From: Dactylosporangium sucinum
GTDB lineage: Bacteria; Actinomycetota; Actinomycetes; Mycobacteriales; Micromonosporaceae
NCBI RefSeq assembly: GCF_014647515.1
Contig: NZ_BMPI01000073.1
Coordinates: forward strand, 1 to 53,871
Length of the DNA: 53,871 nucleotides
Reading direction: 5' to 3'
Shown: one piece after another, positions 1-7,906 of the stretch
Position numbering within the stretch: position 1 is the stretch's first letter
Layout of the letters: the number at the start of each line of letters is the position of its first letter
Translations under genes and position numbers: made by a program
Notes under the pieces: generated by a model
The model's input: only the letters and a program-made list of their open reading frames with translations
Databases searched by the model: none
What the model was told of the DNA's origin: nothing

Positions 1-122
1 AGTGATCTGGCCGGAGTGATCTGGCCGGAGTGATCTGGCCGGAGTGATCTGGCCGGAGTGATCTGGCCGGAGTGATCCGGCCGGAGTGATCCGGCCGGAG
101 TGATCCGGCCGGAGTGATCCGG
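1..122. repeat. 14-bp tandem repeat array, at window edge
   Basis: Eight full head-to-tail copies of a 14-bp unit and a 10-bp partial copy. The first five copies read AGTGATCTGGCCGG; the rest read AGTGATCCGGCCGG, differing by one T-to-C change, so the array is two homogeneous blocks. It starts at base 1 and probably continues upstream. There are no spacers, so it is not CRISPR. Function unknown. Confidence 0.97.
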
Positions 123-367
123 TGCGGTGTCCACCAAGGTCGGCCGGCTCGGCACGGGTTCGCCCGGATGCCGGCCGTCCTTGCGCCGCGGACCACGCCC
201 GGCGGCCATGACGTGCTGCCGCTTCCTGACCAGAACATGTACTCCTGCCAGGAATGTCGCACGACCGGGACGCCCCCTCCGACCGGCAACCCGGCCGACG
301 TCGGCGGACACCGCACCGGCGGCAAGGCTGAGGCGCGACCGGAAGTCGCGGGGCTCGGCCCGGCCTT
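123..367. other. Non-coding stretch, no supported gene
   Basis: Open frames here have no recognisable domain, no ribosome binding site and overlap each other in several frames, as expected by chance in GC-rich DNA. I see no gene. Confidence 0.6.
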
Positions 368-435
368 GACTGACGTTGGTCGATCTACCCTCAAGTTGAT
401 CACGGAAAGTGAGGGTAGATCGACCAACGTCAGTC
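368..435. repeat. Perfect 26-bp inverted repeat (hairpin)
   Basis: Arms at 368-393 and 410-435 are perfect reverse complements and enclose a 16-nt loop. The arm core reads GTTGGTCGATCTACCCTCA. It has no T-tract and lies about 270 bases before the MoxR gene. It could be a MITE-like element or a strong transcript hairpin; the sequence does not match the other palindrome families in the window. Confidence 0.95.
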
Positions 436-694
436 GGTGTCCGCCCCGGAGTCGACCGCACTACAGCGACACCAGCAGGCCTCGTCGGCGTGACAGCACA
501 ACCGCGACGCCAGCGGGCCCCGTCGGCGGCGGCAGCCGGCGCGCGTCAGAGCCCGGGGTCCCGCGTCGCCGCACCGTCGCAGTTCCGCTTCGCGGCGCCG
601 GTGCCACGCGGCGGCGTGCCAGGGGGTGTGGGGTCGGAATCCCCGCGAGCTGACACTGCGCGAAACGACAGCGCCGTCCGTCGGCATCTCGCGC
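436..694. other. Non-coding stretch upstream of the MoxR gene
   Basis: No credible gene. Frames crossing this part are overlapping shadows without a ribosome binding site or recognisable motif. Confidence 0.55.
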
Positions 695-700
695 TAGGTT
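695..700 (+). promoter_or_regulatory. -10 box of a probable leaderless promoter
   Basis: TAGGTT fits the actinobacterial TANNNT -10 consensus and lies 7 nt before the GTG at 708, so transcription would start at or next to the start codon. No Shine-Dalgarno is present, which agrees with leaderless translation. Confidence 0.55.
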
Positions 701-707
701 CGATGCT

Positions 708-2117
708 GTGACTCAGACGCCAGACCAGCCCCTGGACCTGCCCCGCACCGTCGGGGAGCTCCGGGCCAGCGGCCACCGGTTCCGCACCGTCAAGGAGGAG
801 CTGCGTGAGAACCTGCTCGCGAAGCTGCGGGCGGGCGAGCCGCGCTTTCCCGGGATCGTCGGGTATGACGACACCGTGCTGCCCGAGCTCGAGCGGGCCA
901 TTCTCGCCGGGCACGACGTCGTGCTGCTCGGGGAGCGCGGTCAGGGCAAGACCCGCGTCATCCGCGGGCTGATCAGCCTGCTCGACGAGTGGACGCCGGT
1001 CATCGCCGGGTCAGAGCTCAACGAGCACCCCTTCGAGCCGGTCACGCCCGCCTCGCGGCGGCTGGCGAGCGAGGCCGGGGACGCGCTGCCCGTCGACTGG
1101 CTGCACCGGTCGATGCGGTACGGCGAGAAGCTGGCCACCCCGGACACCAGCGTCGGCGACCTCATCGGCGACGTGGACCCGATCAGGGTCGCGCAGGGGC
1201 GCACGCTCGGCGACCCCGAGACCATCCACTTCGGGCTCGTGCCGCGGACCAACCGGGGCATCTTCGCCGTCAACGAGCTGCCCGACCTGGCCGAGCGGAT
1301 CCAGGTCTCGCTGCTCAACGTGCTGGAGGAGCGGGACATCCAGGTCCGGGGATATCAGCTGCGCCTGCCGCTCGACGTGCTGCTGGTGGCGAGCGCGAAC
1401 CCGGAGGACTACACCAACCGCGGGCGGATCATCACGCCGCTCAAGGACCGGTTCGGGGCGGAGATCCGCACGCACTACCCGCTCGACCTGGAGCTGGAGA
1501 TCGACCTGGTCCGGCAGGAGGCGCAGCTCGTCGCGCAGGTGCCGGAGCATGTCCTCGAGGTGCTGGCGCGGTTCACGCGGGCGGTGCGGGAGTCGCCGTC
1601 CGTCGACCAGCGCTCGGGCGTGTCGGCCCGGTTCGCCATCGCGGCCGCGGAGACCGTCGCGGCGTCGGCGCTGCGGCGGGCCGGGATGCTCGGGGAGGAG
1701 CGGCCGGTGGCCCGGATCGGCGACACCGTGTCGGTGACGAGCACGCTGCGCGGCAAGGTCGAGTTCGACAGCGGCGAGGAGGGGCGGGAGATCGAGATCC
1801 TCGCCCACCTGCTGCGCACCGCGACCGCCGAGGCGTTCCGCGGGCGGCTGGCCGGGCTGGACCTGTCCGGGTTCACCGACCTGGTCGCCGAGGGGCAGGT
1901 CATCGAGACCGGCGAGCTGGCCGGGGCCGACGAGATCCTGCGGCAGGTCGGCACGGTGCCCGGCCTGGCCAAGGTGCTCGAGCGGCTCGGGCTCGGCGAC
2001 GCGCCCAGCCGGGGCGAGGCCGCGGCCGGCATCGAGTTCGCGCTCGAAGGGCTGCACCTGACCAGACGGCTGAGCAAGGATCTCACCGAAGACGGCCGCA
2101 CCGTTTACGGAGGCTGA
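708..2117 (+). CDS. MoxR-like AAA+ ATPase (magnesium chelatase ChlI-like)
   Basis: 469-residue AAA+ ATPase of the MoxR/ChlI group, a chaperone-like class that usually acts with a VWA-domain partner. Walker A reads GERGQGKT (residues 75-82). The Walker B region GIFAVNEL (about 184-191) has NE where DE is usual, and the sensor-1 asparagine sits in VASANPEDY (N231). GTG at 708 is the chosen start because a -10 box lies 7 nt upstream. The VWA gene follows after 5 bases, so the two are almost certainly one operon. The client is unknown; chelatase activity is not implied because the cobalt or magnesium chelatase large subunit is absent. Confidence 0.88.
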   Translation: MTQTPDQPLDLPRTVGELRASGHRFRTVKEELRENLLAKLRAGEPRFPGIVGYDDTVLPELERAILAGHDVVLLGERGQGKTRVIRGLISLLDEWTPVIAGSELNEHPFEPVTPASRRLASEAGDALPVDWLHRSMRYGEKLATPDTSVGDLIGDVDPIRVAQGRTLGDPETIHFGLVPRTNRGIFAVNELPDLAERIQVSLLNVLEERDIQVRGYQLRLPLDVLLVASANPEDYTNRGRIITPLKDRFGAEIRTHYPLDLELEIDLVRQEAQLVAQVPEHVLEVLARFTRAVRESPSVDQRSGVSARFAIAAAETVAASALRRAGMLGEERPVARIGDTVSVTSTLRGKVEFDSGEEGREIEILAHLLRTATAEAFRGRLAGLDLSGFTDLVAEGQVIETGELAGADEILRQVGTVPGLAKVLERLGLGDAPSRGEAAAGIEFALEGLHLTRRLSKDLTEDGRTVYGG

Positions 2118-2122
2118 CAGCG

Positions 2123-4075
2123 TTGCGCCACAACAGGTTCCGCTACGGGGCGTGGCGGGGCGGGCCCGACCCGCTCGCCCCGCCCTACGACGTGCGCGCG
2201 GCCGTCGACGAGGTCGGCGCCGAGGTTCTCGACGGCGGCAGCCTGCGGGAGGCGCTGCGCAACCTGCTGCGCCGCGGCCCGCAGGGCGGCCGCGGCCTCG
2301 ACGACCTCGTCGCCCGGGCCAGAAGAATGCGCCGCGAGGCGATGCGCCGCGGCCAGCTCGACGGTGCCGTCACCCGGGCCCAGCAGCTGCTGGACCAGGC
2401 GATCGCCGCCGAGCGCGACGAGCTCGCCCGGCACGACACGGACGAGGCCCGGTTCGCCGAGACCGTGCTCGACAACCTCCCGCGCTCCACCGCACGTGCC
2501 GTGGAGGAGCTGAGCAGCTACCAGTGGGCGTCCGCAGAAGCCCGCCAGAGGTACCAGCAGATCCTCGACCAGCTCCGGCAGGAGGTCGTCGAGCAGCGCT
2601 TCCAGGGCATGCAGCAGGCGCTGCGCGACCCGGAGGCGCAGGCCGCCATGCGCGAGATGCTGCGCGACCTCAACGACCTGCTCGACCGCCACGCCCGCGG
2701 TGAGAACACCGACGACGCGTTCCAGCAGTTCATGAACCGGCACGGCGACTTCTTCCCGGAGAAGCCCGCCAACGTCGAGGAGCTCATCGACGCCCTCGCC
2801 CGCCGGGCCGCCGCCGGGGAGCGGCTCATGCGCTCCCTGACGCCGCAGCAGCGCGCCGAGCTCCAGTCGCTGATGGACCAGGCGCTCGGCGACCTCGCCG
2901 GCGAGATGGCCCGGCTCACCGACAACCTGCGCGCGCTGCGGCCCGGCATGAACTGGGGCCGGGGCGAGCGGGTCCGCGGCGACCGCGACCTCGGCTACGG
3001 CGAGGCCGCCGGGGCGCTGGAGGAGATCGGCGACCTCGACGACCTCGTCGACCAGCTCGGCCAGGAGCATCCGGGCGCGACGCTGGACGACGTCGACGTC
3101 GAGGCGGTGCAGCGGCAGCTCGGCCGCGGCGCCGCCGACGACCTGCGCCGGCTGCGCGAGCTGGAGCAGCAGCTGCGCCGGCAGGGCTGGGTCACCCGGG
3201 GCGCCGACGGGCTCACGCTGAGCCCGAAGGCGCTGCGCCGGCTCGGCGGCACCGCGCTGCGCACCGTCTTCTCCGAGCTGCAGGCGGGCCGGCAGGGCCA
3301 GCACGACCTGCGCGACGCCGGCGCGGCGGGGGAGCTGACCGGGGCGTCGCGGCGGTGGATGTACGGCGACGAGCAGCCCATCGACGTCGTGCGCACGATC
3401 GGCAACGCGGTGCGCCGGCAGGCCACCGGCGGCGCGGCGACCCTGCCCATCCGGCTCGACGTCGAGGACTTCGAGATCGCCGAGACCGAGCGGCGGGTGT
3501 CGGCGGCGGTCGCGCTCTGCGTCGACCTGTCGTTCTCGATGATGGCCGACGGGCGCTGGGGGCCGATGAAGCAGGCCGCGCTCGCCCTGTCGCACCTGGT
3601 CGCCACCCGGTTCCCGCAGGACGCCCTGCAGATCATCGGCTTCGGGCGGTATGCCATGCGCCTCTCGCAGGAGGAACTGGCCGCCGTCGAGCCCGACATG
3701 GTGCAGGGCACCAACCTGCAGCACGCGCTACGGCTCGCCGGGCGGCACCTGCGCCGGCACCCCGGCTCCGACCCGGTCGTCCTCGTCGTGACCGACGGCG
3801 AGCCGACCGCGCACCTGCTCGACGACGGCACGTCGTACTTCATGTGGCCGTCGACCCGCGAGACGGTGACGGCGACGGTGCACGAGGTCGACCAGCTGAC
3901 CCGCTACGGCGCCGTGCTCAACGTGTTCATGCTGGGCGAGGACCCCGGCCTGCGCCGGTTCGTCGACGCCGTGGCCCGGCGCAACGGCGGGCGGGTCTTC
4001 ACTCCCGAAGCCGACGACCTGGGCCGCTACGTCGTGTCCGACTACCTGCGGGCCCGCCGGGGCCGCCGCGGGTGA
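2123..4075 (+). CDS. VWA-domain protein, partner of the MoxR ATPase
   Basis: 650 residues. The first two thirds are charged, helix-rich and of unknown fold. The C-terminal third is a von Willebrand A domain with an intact metal-ion-dependent adhesion site: D468-x-S470-x-S472 in VDLSFSM, T530 in QGTNLQ and D558 in VVTDGEP. The start is TTG at 2123, supported by GGAGG ending 9 nt upstream inside the preceding gene's end. No signal peptide or membrane segment is visible, so it is probably cytoplasmic. It follows the MoxR ATPase after 5 bases; such pairs are thought to remodel or insert cofactors into client proteins. Client unknown. Confidence 0.87.
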   Translation: MRHNRFRYGAWRGGPDPLAPPYDVRAAVDEVGAEVLDGGSLREALRNLLRRGPQGGRGLDDLVARARRMRREAMRRGQLDGAVTRAQQLLDQAIAAERDELARHDTDEARFAETVLDNLPRSTARAVEELSSYQWASAEARQRYQQILDQLRQEVVEQRFQGMQQALRDPEAQAAMREMLRDLNDLLDRHARGENTDDAFQQFMNRHGDFFPEKPANVEELIDALARRAAAGERLMRSLTPQQRAELQSLMDQALGDLAGEMARLTDNLRALRPGMNWGRGERVRGDRDLGYGEAAGALEEIGDLDDLVDQLGQEHPGATLDDVDVEAVQRQLGRGAADDLRRLRELEQQLRRQGWVTRGADGLTLSPKALRRLGGTALRTVFSELQAGRQGQHDLRDAGAAGELTGASRRWMYGDEQPIDVVRTIGNAVRRQATGGAATLPIRLDVEDFEIAETERRVSAAVALCVDLSFSMMADGRWGPMKQAALALSHLVATRFPQDALQIIGFGRYAMRLSQEELAAVEPDMVQGTNLQHALRLAGRHLRRHPGSDPVVLVVTDGEPTAHLLDDGTSYFMWPSTRETVTATVHEVDQLTRYGAVLNVFMLGEDPGLRRFVDAVARRNGGRVFTPEADDLGRYVVSDYLRARRGRRG

Positions 4076-4100
4076 ACCGTGTTTCGGCAACCGGGTGTGC

Positions 4101-4131
4101 GGGGTACCAGATCCACGTAGATCGGTACCCC
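4101..4131. terminator. Hairpin between the VWA and DUF6131 genes
   Basis: GGGGTACC (4101-4108) and GGTACCCC (4124-4131) are perfect inverted arms around a loop that can itself pair (AGATC repeats). There is no T-tract. It may attenuate read-through from the MoxR-VWA operon or control the small gene 19 bases downstream. Confidence 0.45.
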
Positions 4132-4149
4132 TCTCCCCGGGAGCCCAAC

Positions 4150-4305
4150 ATGATCATCTTCGGTTTGATTCTGTTCCTGCTCGGACTGTTCCTGCATGTC
4201 GGCATCCTGGAGACGATCGGCATCGTGCTGCTGATCATCGGGGTGGTGCTGTGGATCCTGGGCGCGGTCGGCCGTCCGCTGGCCGGACGCCGTCACTATT
4301 GGTGA
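4150..4305 (+). CDS. Small membrane protein, DUF6131-like
   Basis: 51 residues with two hydrophobic segments: a first helix MIIFGLILFLLGLFL and a second around residues 21-37, then a basic tail GRPLAGRRHYW. This matches the pattern of the DUF6131 small membrane proteins common in actinobacteria, whose function is unknown. A CGGGAG ribosome binding site precedes the ATG by 6 bases. Its last 10 bases overlap the 3' end of the convergent GtrA gene. Membership rests on remembered family pattern, not on a search. Confidence 0.72.
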   Translation: MIIFGLILFLLGLFLHVGILETIGIVLLIIGVVLWILGAVGRPLAGRRHYW

Positions 4306-4760
4306 GCCGCGACCCTCTCCGGCTCGACGGGCTGGTCGGCGTCCTGCCGGCCGGCCCGCCGGCGTTTCGGGTCGCCGAAGGTCCAGAAGCGGTACAGCAG
4401 GTAGTTCCACACCAGGTTGGTGCCGCCGGCCGCGACCCGCGCGACGAGCAGCGGCACCCCGAGCGCGTGCAGGCCCTCGACCGCGCCGAGCGTCAGCGCG
4501 TAGTCGCCGAGCACCTGGGCCACGAACCGCAGCACCTGCGGCCCGACCGGCCGGTCCTGCGCGTGGAACGCGAAGTAGCGGTTGAGCACGAAGTTCAGCG
4601 CGTAGGTCACCCAGAACGCGACCGTCACCGCCGCCCACACCGGCAGCGGCGTGACCGTCTTCAGCAGCGCGAGCAGCGCCAGGTCGAAGCCGAACCCGAC
4701 CATCCCGAGCAGGCAGAACCTGGTCAGGGAGTGTTGCCAGATCCGCCGCATCCGGCTCAT
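4296..4760 (-). CDS. GtrA-family membrane protein
   Basis: 154 residues with four predicted membrane helices, typical of GtrA/DPMS-like proteins that flip or help transfer polyprenyl-linked sugars. The conserved asparagine/arginine-rich loop is seen as FVLNRYFAF after helix 2, and LVWNYLLYRFWTF closes the last helix. ATG at 4760 overlaps the TGA of the TPR gene by four bases (ATGA), so translation is likely coupled. A second ATG three codons in is possible. The C-terminal tail is charged and cytoplasmic. The sugar substrate is unknown; no glycosyltransferase lies next to it. Confidence 0.86.
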   Translation of the reverse strand: MSRMRRIWQHSLTRFCLLGMVGFGFDLALLALLKTVTPLPVWAAVTVAFWVTYALNFVLNRYFAFHAQDRPVGPQVLRFVAQVLGDYALTLGAVEGLHALGVPLLVARVAAGGTNLVWNYLLYRFWTFGDPKRRRAGRQDADQPVEPERVAAHQ

Positions 4761-6568
4761 CGCTGGAAGAACCGCCTCTTCTTCGGGGGCTTCGCCGGCG
4801 CGGGAGCGGCCGGGGCCGGCCCGCGGCCGAGCACGTCCCGGGCCAGGCCGACGACGTCGGGCACCATGTCGGGGGTCATGAGCACGACCTCCGCCAGGGA
4901 GTCGCGGATCGTGACGGCCCGCTGCCGCGACGCCTGGACCGCCGCGAGGAAACGGTACCCCACGGCCGCGACGACGTCCTCGCGACAGGCGGGATCGAGC
5001 CACGCCGCCACCGCCAGCGCGAAGCAGGCCGTGTCCGTCGTCCAGTCCTCGACGCCGTAGGCGATCTCGGTGAGCAGCGCCCGCGCTCGCGCGGTGTCGC
5101 CGGGAGCGGCCCCGGCCCGCAGCTCCTCGCAGTGCAGCAGGCCCAGGCAGGCGAACGTCTGCGCCGAGCGCTCCCACCAGCCCTGCGCCATCGGCCAGCC
5201 GTCGGGCGCGGCCGGCGGGTGCACCAGCAGCGACAGCAGCTCCTCGACGGGCAGCTGGCCCAGCGGCAGCGCGTGGTCGTACGCGGCGATCGGGTGCGGC
5301 CAGGCCGGCGCCGCGACCCGGGCGAGCAGCTCCTGGCTGGCCCGCGCCGCCGGCTCGACCGTGGGATAGGCGTCGAGGGCGTCGTAGCGCCACAGCGCCC
5401 GGCCGGGCCGCAGCGGCGCCACCATGTCGGCCGGCGGCGGGCCGGTGATCTCCACCTCGATGCCCGGGCTGGCCCTCCGCAGCAGGGCGAGCGCCGACGG
5501 TACCTCCAAAGCCGACAACGACAGGTGCGCCATCGGTCCCCGGTCCTCCGCCGCCAGCTGGTGCAGCACGTTCACGCACGCCTCGGCCGGCCCGGCCACG
5601 GCCCCGAGCCAGCGCCGCTCGCGGCAGGCCTCGTCGAGGTCGGCGTGCTCGTGGCTGGTCACCGGGTGCTCGCGCATGAAGTCGGCGAGCGCGACCAGGT
5701 GCCGCACGTCGCCGTCGTACGCGAAGCGCAGCCGGGCCGCGGTGTGCACCGCGCAGTCGTAGTCGGGCGCCGTCCGCGTCGCCGTGTCGAGCAGCTCCAG
5801 GGCCTCGTCGAGCCGGCCGGCCTCGGCCAGCCAGTTCGCCATGTCGGCGCACAGGTCCATCTCGCCCGGCGCGGCCTTCCACGCGGCCCGCATGACCTTC
5901 AGCGCCTCGTTGAGCCGGCCGTCGGCCCGCAGCGCGTACGCGTACCAGACCGCGGTGAGCTTGTCCGCGTGCAGCTTGTGGCCGCGGGCGCCCCAGCGGA
6001 CGGCCTCGGCGGTGTGGCCCGGGAACCGGCGGGCCAGGCCGGCCGCGGCGCCGTGCAGCAGCGCGTGGCCCGGGTGCGCGACGGTCGCCCGGCGGACCAG
6101 GTCGAGGTACACCTCGTTGGCCCGCGCCACCTCGGGGCCGGCCGGGTCGCCGAGCGGCTGCATCACGCCGACCGTGAGCCGGGCCAGCTCGTCGGGGTCG
6201 AGCCGGGCCACGTCGAGCGCCCGCACCCAGGACACGTCGGCCCACGGCTGCGCCGGGTCGAACCGGGTCGCCTGGGCCAGCAGCCGCAGCGCCTCCACCG
6301 GGCTGGTGCGCGACAGCAGGTGCGCCCGCGCGACGACGGTGCCGATGTACGCCGGCTCCTCGAGCGGGAACAGCCCGGCCACGCCGTCGCCGGCCCGGGT
6401 CGCCAGGGCGGCGAGCAGCTCGTGCACCTCGGGCAGCGCCGGCGCCCACGCGATCGCGCCGGCGAGATGGTTTGCCGCGTGCTCCAGGTCGTCCTCGGCG
6501 AGGGCGATCCGGGCGAGCGACAGCTCACCGTGCGCCTGCGCGACCGGATCCTCTTCAGCCTCAGCCAC
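4757..6568 (-). CDS. TPR-repeat protein
   Basis: 603 residues, alpha-helical, with degenerate tetratricopeptide pairs such as LAEAGRLDEALELLDTA and the N-terminal stretch LARIALAEDDLEHAANHLAG. It has no catalytic motif, signal peptide or membrane segment and ends in a basic KKRRFF tail. The reading frame stays open another 76 codons upstream, but that part runs through a dispersed palindrome, so I chose GTG 6568, which has a TACCCT -10 box 6 nt before it. It is translationally coupled to gtrA. Probably a protein-interaction scaffold; specific role unknown. Confidence 0.78.
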   Translation of the reverse strand: MAEAEEDPVAQAHGELSLARIALAEDDLEHAANHLAGAIAWAPALPEVHELLAALATRAGDGVAGLFPLEEPAYIGTVVARAHLLSRTSPVEALRLLAQATRFDPAQPWADVSWVRALDVARLDPDELARLTVGVMQPLGDPAGPEVARANEVYLDLVRRATVAHPGHALLHGAAAGLARRFPGHTAEAVRWGARGHKLHADKLTAVWYAYALRADGRLNEALKVMRAAWKAAPGEMDLCADMANWLAEAGRLDEALELLDTATRTAPDYDCAVHTAARLRFAYDGDVRHLVALADFMREHPVTSHEHADLDEACRERRWLGAVAGPAEACVNVLHQLAAEDRGPMAHLSLSALEVPSALALLRRASPGIEVEITGPPPADMVAPLRPGRALWRYDALDAYPTVEPAARASQELLARVAAPAWPHPIAAYDHALPLGQLPVEELLSLLVHPPAAPDGWPMAQGWWERSAQTFACLGLLHCEELRAGAAPGDTARARALLTEIAYGVEDWTTDTACFALAVAAWLDPACREDVVAAVGYRFLAAVQASRQRAVTIRDSLAEVVLMTPDMVPDVVGLARDVLGRGPAPAAPAPAKPPKKRRFFQR

Positions 6569-6574
6569 GCGGGC

Positions 6575-6580
6575 AGGGTA
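6575..6580 (-). promoter_or_regulatory. -10 box of a probable leaderless promoter
   Basis: On the minus strand TACCCT lies 6 nt before the GTG at 6568. No ribosome binding site is seen, supporting a leaderless TPR-gtrA transcript. Confidence 0.55.
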
Positions 6581-6734
6581 GAGCAGCCGCCGGGCCGCCC
6601 ACTCGGCGGGTGCGGCCTGGAAGCGAGCGCAGCGATCCGTGACGATGCGGCACACCCTGCCCACCCCGACCGACCCCGACATTGCGTCGGCCCGGCCGCC
6701 GCATGAACGGTTCCGCACCGCCCGCGGAAGGCCC

Positions 6735-6812
6735 CGTCGATCTTGCAGTTGTGGTGGCTGACAAACCCGGACATCGTGGGAGTGTCGAGGCACCACAACT
6801 GCAAGATCGACG
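6735..6812. repeat. Dispersed palindromic element, family A, copy 1
   Basis: 22-bp perfect arms (6735-6756 and 6791-6812) starting CGTCGATCTTGCAGTTGTGG around a 34-nt loop containing CCGGACATCG. It lies 14 bases after the ABC-importer operon (minus strand) and before the TPR gene. Read on the plus strand it stays open and encodes DLAVVV ... APQLQDR, the same peptide ends seen in the copy inside kdd. Confidence 0.95.
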
Positions 6813-6826
6813 CAAGTGGTCGGGGG

Positions 6827-7906
6827 TCAGGCCGCGGCGGCCGGGACCGGGGTGTCGTCCGGGGTTGCGACCAGGACCGGGCCGGGGCCTACGCCGACCG
6901 TGACCGTGTCGCCGGGCTTGATGCCGGCCGCGGCCGGGCTGGGCAGGTCGACCAGGGCCTCGTCGCCGTCCGGGAGGCGGACCGACAGCCGGGTCAGGGC
7001 GCCGTGGAAGGTGCGGACCACGACCAGGGCCGTGCCCGTGTCGGCGGCGGTCAGGGTCATCGCCTCCGGGCGGACCAGCACCGCGACCGCCGCGCCCGCC
7101 GCGGCGTCGGACGAGCCCGCGGCCACCTGGTGCGTGGAGCCGAGGACACTGACCGTACCGTCGGATCCCAGCACGCCCGAGAGCCGGTTCATCGTGCCGA
7201 CGAACTCGCCCACGAACGGCGTGGCCGGGCGGTGGTAGAGCGTGTCCGGGTCGGCCAGCTGCTCCAGGCGGCCGGCGCGCATGACCCCGACGCGGTCCGC
7301 GACGGACAGCGCCTCGCCCTGGTCGTGGGTCACGAACAGGGTGGTGATGCCGAGCCGCTGCTGGATGCGGCGGATCTCGTCGCGCAGCTGGACCCGGACC
7401 TGTGCGTCGAGCGCCGAGAGCGGCTCGTCGAGCAGCAGCACCCGCGGTTCGATCGCGAGGGCCCGGGCCAGGGCGACCCGCTGCTGCTGGCCGCCGGAGA
7501 GCTGGTGCGGGTAGCGGCCGCCGGCGCCGCCGAGGCCGACGAGCTCCAGCAGCTCCGCGGCCCGCTTGCGGCGCGCGGCGGTGGCGTTGCCGCGCACCCG
7601 CAGGCCGAAGGCCACGTTGTCCAGCGCGGTCAGGTTCGGGAACAGGCTGAACGCCTGGAACACCATGCCCATGTCGCGCCTGTTCGGGGCCAGGTCCGTG
7701 ATGTCGCGGTCGCCGACGAACACCGTGCCCTCGTCGGCCGACTCGAACCCGGCCAGGACCCGCAGCGCCGTGGTCTTGCCGCAGCCGGACGGGCCGAGCA
7801 GGGCGACGAACTCGCCCGGCTCGATGATCAGGTCGAGCCCGTCGAGCGCGGCCACCGCGCCGAACCTGCGCCGCATGCCGAGCATGCGCACACCGACCGC
7901 GCTCAT
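6827..7906 (-). CDS. ABC importer ATPase (PotA/FbpC-like)
   Basis: 359-residue ATP-binding subunit. Walker A GPSGCGKTT (38-46), signature LSGGQ (136-140), Walker B LLLDEP (157-162), then a C-terminal TOBE-like part. This architecture is that of the polyamine, Fe(III) and 2-aminoethylphosphonate importers. ATG 7906 overlaps the TGA of the upstream permease by four bases. It is the last of four genes (lipoprotein, permease, permease, ATPase) all overlapping by four bases, so it powers that transporter. Substrate cannot be read from this subunit. Confidence 0.92.
   Translation of the reverse strand: MSAVGVRMLGMRRRFGAVAALDGLDLIIEPGEFVALLGPSGCGKTTALRVLAGFESADEGTVFVGDRDITDLAPNRRDMGMVFQAFSLFPNLTALDNVAFGLRVRGNATAARRKRAAELLELVGLGGAGGRYPHQLSGGQQQRVALARALAIEPRVLLLDEPLSALDAQVRVQLRDEIRRIQQRLGITTLFVTHDQGEALSVADRVGVMRAGRLEQLADPDTLYHRPATPFVGEFVGTMNRLSGVLGSDGTVSVLGSTHQVAAGSSDAAAGAAVAVLVRPEAMTLTAADTGTALVVVRTFHGALTRLSVRLPDGDEALVDLPSPAAAGIKPGDTVTVGVGPGPVLVATPDDTPVPAAAA

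Noticed and set aside
1..122. CRISPR array
   Set aside because: Units are head to tail with no spacers and are only 14 bp long.
989..2122. Long plus-strand frame running in another frame through the MoxR gene
   Set aside because: It overlaps an AAA+ gene in another frame and is Arg/Ala/Pro-rich low complexity, a GC-rich shadow. Only its end, from TTG 2123, is real.
6569..6796. 76-codon N-terminal extension of the TPR protein
   Set aside because: It runs through the dispersed palindrome at 6735-6812, and a -10 box sits directly before GTG 6568.
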